Shown one piece after another: positions 7,402-11,190 of a stretch of 11,190 nucleotides of DNA (the stretch's first letter is position 1; each line of letters begins with the position of its first letter). Source of the DNA: Erythrobacter donghaensis (GTDB lineage Bacteria > Pseudomonadota > Alphaproteobacteria > Sphingomonadales > Sphingomonadaceae). Location of the stretch: contig NZ_LSJS01000030.1 of assembly GCF_001557325.1 (NCBI RefSeq), positions 1 to 11,190 of the forward strand, given 5' to 3'. Below the pieces are notes generated by a model. The model did not search any database. It was not told the DNA's origin and saw only the letters and a list, made by a program, of their open reading frames with translations. Made by a program: the position numbers and the translations under genes.

Positions 7402-7457
7402 CAGCCACGCCTCCCGTCGATCCGGGAAGCATAAGGGTGACCCGTGTGGGTCGTTGC

Positions 7458-7491
7458 CAATTCGCTCCGGGGCTAGCCCCGGAGCGAATTG
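7458..7491. repeat. 34-bp perfect palindrome in the istA leader
   Basis: The 17-base arms are exact complements around the centre CTAG (7473-7476), with the outer arm beginning CAATTCGCTCC. It lies between the right terminal repeat and the istA start. A second small hairpin GACCC-GTGT-GGGTC (7439-7452) follows in the direction of transcription. In RNA it would form a very stable stem without a T-run after it, so it may limit read-through translation or serve as a protein site. Role unknown. Confidence 0.85.
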
Positions 7492-7501
7492 ACGCTCACC
7501 T

Positions 7502-7556
7502 CAAACTGGGGAATTTCCGTTCGGCACTTTTGGGGAGAATACATCCGGCATCGACA
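7502..7556 (-). repeat. IS21 right end with repeated transposase-binding motifs
   Basis: Read inward from 7556 it starts TGTC and carries TCCCCAAAAGTGCCG and AAATTCCCCAGTTTG in the same register as the left end. Confidence 0.75.
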
Positions 7557-7561
7557 GCTGG
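7557..7561 (+). repeat. IS21 target-site duplication, right copy (GCTGG)
   Basis: It is identical to 5246-5250 and directly abuts the right IS21 end. Confidence 0.8.
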
Positions 7562-7649
7562 TTGCGCTTGACGCGCTGGTGCATCGCTGATTGTGCTTTG
7601 CACAGCTTCGCTTCCCGGAGTTTCGCCAGAAACGACCGAGGAATGAGCG

Positions 7650-8483
7650 ATGTGGACCGACACCTCCCGGCGGTAGCATAGCCGTTCGGGCCTGCGTTAT
7701 CCAAGCGATTTGCGCGATGGCGAGTGGGCCTTGATCGAGCCTCTTTTGCCGCCTGCGAAGCCCGGCGGCAGGCCGCGCTGCACCGACCTGCGCGAGGTGA
7801 TGAACGCGATCCTCTATCTTGCGACCAGTGGTTGCCAATGGCGGATGCTGCCCAAGGATTTCCCTCCGCTCTCGACGGTTCAGCGCTATTTCTATGTCTG
7901 GCGCGACAGCGGCCTGTGGCAGACGATCAATCACCTGCTGGTGATGGCTGCGCGCCAGATCGAAGGGCGCGAGGGCAGCCCCAGCGCCGGAGTGATCGAT
8001 AGCCAGAGCGTCAAGACCACCGAGAGCGGCGGCCCACGGGGCTACGATGCGGGCAAGAAGATCATGGGCCGCAAACGCCGCATCATCACCGATACGCTCG
8101 GCCTGATGCTGTTCGTCACCATCCATGTTGCCAGCATTCAGGACCGTGACGGGGCGGTCGATCTCATCAAGGCGATCCGCTACCGCTTCCCATGGCTGCG
8201 CCACCTGTTCGCCGACGGGGGCTACGCGGGCGACAAGCTCATCGGCGCGCTCCAGGGGCACGGGCAATGGACACTCGAAATCGTGCGCCGTTGCGACGCC
8301 GCCAGGGGCTTCGTTCTGCTCCCGCGCCGCTGGGTGGTCGAGCGCACCTTCGCCTGGCTCGGCAGATGCCGACGGCTCGCAAAGGACTGGGAAAGAACTA
8401 TCGAGAGTTCCACCGCGTGGACAACCATCGCCCATATCCGCCGCCTCACCCGCCTCATCGCAAGCCATTGCCAGATCACATGA
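7650..8483 (+). pseudogene. IS5-family transposase with an amber stop at codon 9
   Basis: The natural start is the ATG at 7650, giving MWTDTSRR, then TAG (7674-7676), then HSRSGLRYPSDL and the full family sequence in the same frame. Relatives generally begin MWTDTT-R and have a residue at the TAG position; CAG-to-TAG (Gln) is the simplest change. The restored protein is 277 residues, normal for the group. The DDE residues, numbered from 7650, are D117 (VIDSQSVKTTE), D189 (FADGGYAGDK) and E231 (VVERTFAWL), with the terminal R-x-L-A-K-D-W-E motif. Starting after the stop would need the TTG at 7710 and would lose the N-terminus, so the gene is probably dead. Its promoter region has also been split by the IS21 insertion. 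Confidence 0.88.
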
Positions 8484-8500
8484 ACTTTCGAGTCAGGCTC
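8475..8500 (-). repeat. Right terminal inverted repeat of the second IS5-family element
   Basis: Read on the minus strand it starts GAGCCTGACTCGAAAGTTCA and pairs with 5213-5238. It overlaps the last codons of the transposase and cuts the merR remnant. Confidence 0.7.
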
Positions 8501-8792
8501 TAAGGTCATCGAGCCTGGCGCGGACATTCGAAAGGTGCTGCGCAGCGATGGCTTGGATCCGGTCGCAATTCTCGTCAGGTCGCGGCGCGAGATCGAGCAG
8601 GGCCTGAACCTATTCGAGCGAAAAGCCCAACTCGCGTGCGCGCCTCACGAATCGGGGGCGCTCGACGTCCTCCGACCCGTAGTCGCGGTAGGCACCCTTG
8701 CGTGGCGGCGAGCTGATAACGCCAATGCGTTCGTAGTACCGGATGGTCTCGATGTTGCATCCGGTCAGTTTCGCCACCTCGCCAATTTTCAA
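8501..8792 (-). pseudogene. merR: MerR-family metal-responsive regulator, nonsense-mutated and 3'-truncated
   Basis: The start is TTG (8790-8792) with AAGGGG 6 nt upstream, leading into KIGEVAKLTGCNIETIRYYERIG, the MerR winged-helix DNA-binding domain. After …RRARELGFSLE a TAG (8610-8612, codon 61) stops the frame. The same frame then continues with VQALLDLAPR and PDENCDRIQAIA for 36 more codons until the IS5-family end at 8500. Relatives have Glu at the stop position, so GAG-to-TAG is likely. The Cys of ENCD (codon 76) matches the first metal ligand of Hg, Cd/Pb and Zn sensors. The C-terminal cysteine pair and the end of the dimerisation helix are missing. Given the merT-like start on the other side of the operator, a mercury sensor is favoured; a CadR/PbrR type is possible. 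The product cannot be functional. Confidence 0.85.
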
Positions 8793-8802
8793 GTCCAACC
8801 CC

Positions 8803-8833
8803 TTGAGTCTGTAGTTGCTACAGACTGAAGATA
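8803..8833 (+). promoter_or_regulatory. MerR-type operator/promoter for the divergent metal-resistance gene
   Basis: The -35 box TTGAGT (8803-8808) and -10 box AAGATA (8828-8833) are 19 bp apart, the overlong spacer that MerR proteins untwist. Between them sits a perfect dyad with 9-base arms, AGTCTGTAG-TTG-CTACAGACT (8806-8826). It lies in the merR leader, pointing away from merR, exactly as in mer and cad operons. It appears intact although merR itself is broken. Confidence 0.8.
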
Positions 8834-8867
8834 GGTGCGCGAATCGAGGTATGCGAAAGCACGAGTG

Positions 8868-8938
8868 ATGCGCAGCTTCGGCACATGGTGGAACGGTTTG
8901 GCGACCGGCGGCGGCATTGCTGCCGCATTCGGGGCCGC
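8868..8938 (+). pseudogene. merT: Probable mercuric transporter merT, first ~24 codons only
   Basis: The ATG at 8868 follows the MerR-type promoter by 34 nt. The codons read [16 protein letters not shown] and then IAAAFGAA, a short N-terminus running into a glycine/alanine-rich membrane helix. MerT proteins have such a stretch just before their first vicinal cysteine pair. At 8939 the sequence changes to groEL in another frame, so the cysteines and the rest of the transporter are gone. The assignment rests on position and a short resemblance; another small membrane protein of a metal operon is possible. Confidence 0.45.
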
Positions 8939-9349
8939 CGTGCGGCGGTCGAGGAAGGCATTCTGCCGGGCGGCGGTATCGCACTGCTCCGGGCGCTCAA
9001 GTCGCTCGAGGGCCTCAAGGCCGCCAATGACGACCAGCAGTCCGGTATCAACATCGTGCGTCGCGCCCTGCGCGCCCCGGCTCGCCAGATTGCCGAGAAC
9101 GCGGGCGAGGACGGTGCCTATATCGTCGGCAAGCTGCTCGAAGGCGACGACTACAACCATGGCTTCAACGCCGCGACCGGCGAATATGAAGACCTGGTGA
9201 AGTCTGGTGTCATCGATCCGGCGAAGGTGGTGCGCACGGCGCTGCAGGATGCGGCTTCGGTCGCCTCGCTGCTCATCACCACCGAAGCACTGGTGGCCGA
9301 ACTGCCGAAGGAAGACACGCCAGCGCCGATGCCGGCGATGGACTTCTAA
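8939..9349 (+). pseudogene. groEL: GroEL chaperonin, C-terminal quarter only
   Basis: About 136 residues match the end of the 60-kDa chaperonin: [19 protein letters not shown], then [51 protein letters not shown] and [14 protein letters not shown]. The tail PMPAMDF replaces the GGM repeats of other GroELs. Full-length GroEL is ~545 residues; the apical domain and most of the ATP-binding equatorial domain are absent. Sequence before 8939 belongs to the merT remnant in a different frame, marking a deletion or recombination junction. An ATG at 8885 in the groEL frame could initiate a short product, but this could not fold into a chaperonin. An intrinsic terminator follows at once, indicating the true end of a groEL transcript. 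Confidence 0.92.
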
Positions 9350-9372
9350 GGCTGCCATTTCTCTTGGAAGCC

Positions 9373-9410
9373 GGACAGGCGCGCTCGCAAGGGCGCGCCT
9401 GTCCTTTTCT
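9373..9410 (+). terminator. Rho-independent terminator after groEL
   Basis: A perfect 12-bp GC-rich stem (GGACAGGCGCGC at 9373-9384, GCGCGCCTGTCC at 9393-9404) with an 8-nt loop is followed by TTTTCT. There is no T-run on the opposite strand, so it serves the plus-strand transcript. Confidence 0.92.
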
Positions 9411-9446
9411 GTCTGTAACCGCGCTGGTTACAGCTTCAGACCAGCC

Positions 9447-9932
9447 CTATTCCTGTATCTGCTCAAGCCGCTCCTGCCGATCCTGATCGCGAACGAGCCA
9501 GAATACCGCACCAAGTGCCAGCACAGCTCCTGAAAGCGCGGCGACTTTCGCGGCGCTCGTGTCTGCCAAATCGAGGATGATGAACTTGCGCACAATTGCC
9601 AGCAGCGCAATCAGGATTATCGTGCGCACCTGCAGGATACCGAAACCCCTGTCGGCAGCTACGAGCAATGAGCGCTTGAACTCAAGCGCAATCACGACGG
9701 TAAAAATCATTCCGAAGACAGTCTGGAAAGTGGCAAAATCGAGCGGATCGAGAGCGCCCAAGACAAGGCTTGTTAAAACTTCGCGCATCAATGACCAAAC
9801 CGCTGCAATAACGACGATTGCGATTATTCCGCTGAGAACGATAACGACCGCGTCCTCGAATTTCTCGTACAAAGACATCGCAGACCATTCGGCACGTGTC
9901 ATTTTGCGCAATCTCAGAAAATTCGCGAGCAT
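9447..9932 (-). CDS. psiE: PsiE-family (phosphate-starvation-inducible E) inner-membrane protein
   Basis: This 161-residue protein has four predicted membrane segments at about residues 27-50, 66-84, 100-120 and 130-148. The segment VRTIILIALLAIVRKFIILD is characteristic of the PsiE family. The start is ATG at 9930-9932 with AAGGA 7 nt upstream; a longer in-frame extension to 10127 overlaps mscS and is rejected. It follows mscS by 23 bp on the same strand, so the two are probably co-transcribed. The biochemical role of PsiE is unknown. It is phosphate-starvation-induced in Escherichia coli and recurs in transmissible heat/stress-tolerance islands, which fits the groEL and mscS neighbours. The charged C-terminal tail (RDQDRQERLEQIQ) is likely cytoplasmic. 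Confidence 0.85.
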   Translation of the reverse strand: MLANFLRLRKMTRAEWSAMSLYEKFEDAVVIVLSGIIAIVVIAAVWSLMREVLTSLVLGALDPLDFATFQTVFGMIFTVVIALEFKRSLLVAADRGFGILQVRTIILIALLAIVRKFIILDLADTSAAKVAALSGAVLALGAVFWLVRDQDRQERLEQIQE

Positions 9933-9955
9933 TGGTTTATCCTTGCGGCCGTCTT

Positions 9956-10906
9956 TCAAGCATTCTTCACCACAGCCTCGGTTTGTCCAAGCATGATGTT
10001 GAGCGGCGGGGCAGGGCCATCTTTCGGGAGCCCCGGATACAGGGTAAAGTGTGGGAATGGTATGTCGATGCCAGTCTCGTCGAATGCCTGCTTGATCCTG
10101 CGGAAGAACTCCCTGCGCACTTCCCATTGTGATCCTGGCGTCACCTTCAGGCGCAGTGGCAATATGACGGCACTGTCACCGAGCGCTTCCACACCGACAA
10201 TCTCGGGCTCATCAATTATGCGGTCTGCAAAGGCGCGATCCTGAGCCATCTGCGAGGCAACGCCGTGCATAATGCCCAACGCCTCGTCTGTCTTTTCGCG
10301 ATAGGCGATACCGACATCGATCACCGACCTGGAATATTCCATGGTCATGTTCACGACATTGGTAATGTTCCCACATTGCACGAATATCACGTTGCCATCG
10401 TAATCGCGCAGGCGAACGCTTCGCAGCGTGATTTCTTCTACCACGCCGATATGGCCACCGATCTCGACTATGTCATCGACGCGCAGCTGCCCTTCAAGCA
10501 GAATGATAAATCCGGAAAAATAATCTTTCACCAGGCTCTGCGCGGCAAAACCTGCTGCAATTCCGGCCACTCCCGCAGCAGTCAGCAAAGGCGCTATGGA
10601 TACGCCCATGATCGAGAGTAAGGTCACCCCGCCAACTGACCATATCACGATGCGCCCGAACATCAGACCAGTCCTGTATGCAGTTGCAACCCTCCTAACA
10701 GAATCTGGATCACTCCGTTTGCTTGTCATCTTCTGTCCTATGCGCCGCATCAGGCGCGAAAGCAGAGCTGCCGCCAACGAAGCGAGAAACACCACCAACA
10801 CGATCCGCACTGCGTCTTCAAGCACGGATGAGGGAACGGAGAGAGTTCGCAATTCGAATTCGTCGATTAGATTTGACACCTGATATTCGCTTATTTTCGA
10901 CTGCAT
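9956..10906 (-). CDS. mscS: MscS-family small-conductance mechanosensitive channel
   Basis: This 316-residue inner-membrane channel releases solutes when membrane tension rises under hypo-osmotic shock. Membrane helices lie at about residues 30-53, 80-100 and 103-130. The third is the glycine/alanine-rich pore helix (APLLTAAGVAGIAAGFAAQSLVKDYFSGF). The beta domain follows, with LRVDDIVEIGGHIGVVEEI and LRSVRLRDYDGNVIFV, then the C-terminal alpha/beta domain with IPFPHFTLY near the end. Family members usually read IPNG after the DGN motif; here it is VQCGN, with a cysteine. The length is slightly above the 286 of E. coli MscS. The ribosome site (GAAAGA) is weak. The start lies 12 bp after the stop of the upstream small gene, and psiE follows 23 bp downstream, so an operon is likely. 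Confidence 0.93.
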   Translation of the reverse strand: MQSKISEYQVSNLIDEFELRTLSVPSSVLEDAVRIVLVVFLASLAAALLSRLMRRIGQKMTSKRSDPDSVRRVATAYRTGLMFGRIVIWSVGGVTLLSIMGVSIAPLLTAAGVAGIAAGFAAQSLVKDYFSGFIILLEGQLRVDDIVEIGGHIGVVEEITLRSVRLRDYDGNVIFVQCGNITNVVNMTMEYSRSVIDVGIAYREKTDEALGIMHGVASQMAQDRAFADRIIDEPEIVGVEALGDSAVILPLRLKVTPGSQWEVRREFFRRIKQAFDETGIDIPFPHFTLYPGLPKDGPAPPLNIMLGQTEAVVKNA

Positions 10907-10918
10907 CGATCTTTCGGC

Positions 10919-11190
10919 CTAGCCAATTGTTGCGCCCGTAAATGCTGGCGGGTCGGAGGCAGGAAAGCTTTCGAGCAGCGCTTCATCTACAGGGTCGAAC
11001 TCCTTTTGGCGCTCAGCCCGCTCGCCGGCTTGCGCACCTCGATATAGCCGGTTTTGGGAAATCTGTTTGCCCTCTCCTGACCATCGTATCGGCCAGTTCC
11101 CGGGCGCATCAGAGCCACGATAGAGTTGGTCGATCTTAGAGCGTTTTCCCCACGTTTTGACTCGGCGGGGATTCCCTTGCGGGCGCAGTT
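10919..11190 (-). CDS. Small protein of unknown function with a DPVDEALLESFPASDPP motif (5' partial)
   Basis: A minus-strand frame is open from the window edge (11190) to TAG at 10919-10921. It ends in KEFDPVDEALLESFPASDPPAF and then TGATIG. The acidic VDEAL-ESFPASDPP motif is one I recognise from short, uncharacterised, mostly proteobacterial proteins, so this end is probably real coding sequence. The upstream part is arginine-rich and contains no ATG, GTG or TTG in frame, so the start is either outside the window or a frameshift has occurred. The stop is 12 bp before mscS, suggesting the same operon. The function is unknown. This stretch holds nothing else I can identify. Confidence 0.45.
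   Translation of the reverse strand, partial: LRPQGNPRRVKTWGKRSKIDQLYRGSDAPGNWPIRWSGEGKQISQNRLYRGAQAGERAERQKEFDPVDEALLESFPASDPPAFTGATIG

Larger units (their letters stand above)
5251..7556 (-). mobile_element. IS21-family insertion sequence (about 2306 bp), intact
   Basis: Both ends read inward as TGTC: left TGTCAACGCTGACTAAAA, right TGTCGATGCCGGATGTAT. They then share CCCCA, AAGTGCCG and AATTCCCCAGTTTG in identical register, the multiple terminal repeats typical of IS21. A 5-bp duplication GCTGG flanks the element (5246-5250, 7557-7561). The istA-istB operon on the minus strand is open and complete. The insertion lies in the leader of an IS5-family element, so IS21 arrived later. Confidence 0.9.
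5213..8500 (+). mobile_element. Second IS5-family insertion sequence, interrupted by IS21
   Basis: The left end starts GAGCCTGTCCTCAAAAG at 5213. The right end, read inward from 8500, starts GAGCCTGACTCGAAAG. The two align well over about 25 bases with one gap. Each end is followed outward by TA (5211-5212 and 8501-8502), suggesting a TA duplication. Removing the IS21 insert and one target copy leaves about 977 bp with a single transposase gene on the plus strand. The right end cuts the merR pseudogene. Confidence 0.75.

Noticed and set aside
6286..7434. 382-codon plus-strand open frame
   Set aside because: It is antisense to istA, whose DDE residues are all present; this frame is a shadow.
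5260..7543. IS21 ends placed at TGACTA and TGTATT
   Set aside because: These ends give no target duplication. Moving outward to TGTC on both sides keeps the repeat register and yields the 5-bp GCTGG duplication.
7473..8468. 331-codon minus-strand open frame
   Set aside because: It is antisense to the second IS5-family transposase and crosses IS21 and IS5 ends, so it cannot be an inherited gene.
8535..8828. 97-codon plus-strand open frame
   Set aside because: It is antisense to the merR remnant, which has unmistakable winged-helix sequence and a ribosome site.
8789..9358. 189-codon minus-strand open frame
   Set aside because: It is antisense to the groEL fragment and the merT start, with no recognisable protein content.
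1..11190. CRISPR array, tRNA or rRNA genes
   Set aside because: Read by eye, no regularly spaced direct repeats and no tRNA or rRNA signatures were found.

Overview
The window looks like an accessory region, probably a plasmid or genomic island, of an alphaproteobacterium, most likely a sphingomonad. The grounds are high GC with long antisense open frames, a ParST-type RES/Xre module of the kind described in Sphingobium, a bacterial strawberry-notch helicase, and IS families common in that order. The assignment rests on protein resemblance only; no search was run.

Layout. (1) Positions 2-3034 hold the 3' part of a large strawberry-notch-like helicase gene, followed by a two-gene toxin-antitoxin operon (parS-parT) with its own promoter and palindromic operators. 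(2) Positions 3018-8500 are a stack of four insertion sequences in two nested pairs. An IS5-family element with IS427-like features (3018-5210) is interrupted by an IS110/IS1111-group element (3028-4363). A second IS5-family element (5213-8500) is interrupted by an IS21-family element (5251-7556), which is flanked by a 5-bp target duplication GCTGG. The two pairs are separated only by a TA dinucleotide. (3) Positions 8501-8938 are the wreck of a metal-resistance locus: a broken MerR-family regulator, its well-formed operator/promoter, and the first codons of a probable merT. (4) Positions 8939-9410 are the last quarter of groEL with its intrinsic terminator. (5) Positions 9447-11190, on the minus strand, read as an operon: a small protein of unknown function (runs off the window), an MscS channel and a PsiE-family membrane protein.

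State of the genes. Intact as far as visible: parS, parT (its last codons and stop are supplied by IS ends), istA, istB, psiE, mscS. Broken: the IS110 transposase (in-frame TGA), the first IS5 transposase (extra base plus a likely programmed frameshift), the second IS5 transposase (in-frame TAG at codon 9), merR (in-frame TAG, 3' end lost), merT and groEL (truncated and joined). IS21, with intact genes and a perfect target duplication, is probably the most recent arrival.

How it fits together. The region reads as stress-related cargo (metal response, chaperone, osmotic channel, PsiE) beside a mobile-element backbone (helicase, toxin-antitoxin), reshaped by IS insertion and deletion. I see no clearly new defence or metabolic system. 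The most unusual points are the resolvable IS nesting, the guide-RNA candidate region of the IS110 element, the IS-supplied end of the toxin gene, and an orphan metal-responsive promoter aimed at a merT-groEL junction.
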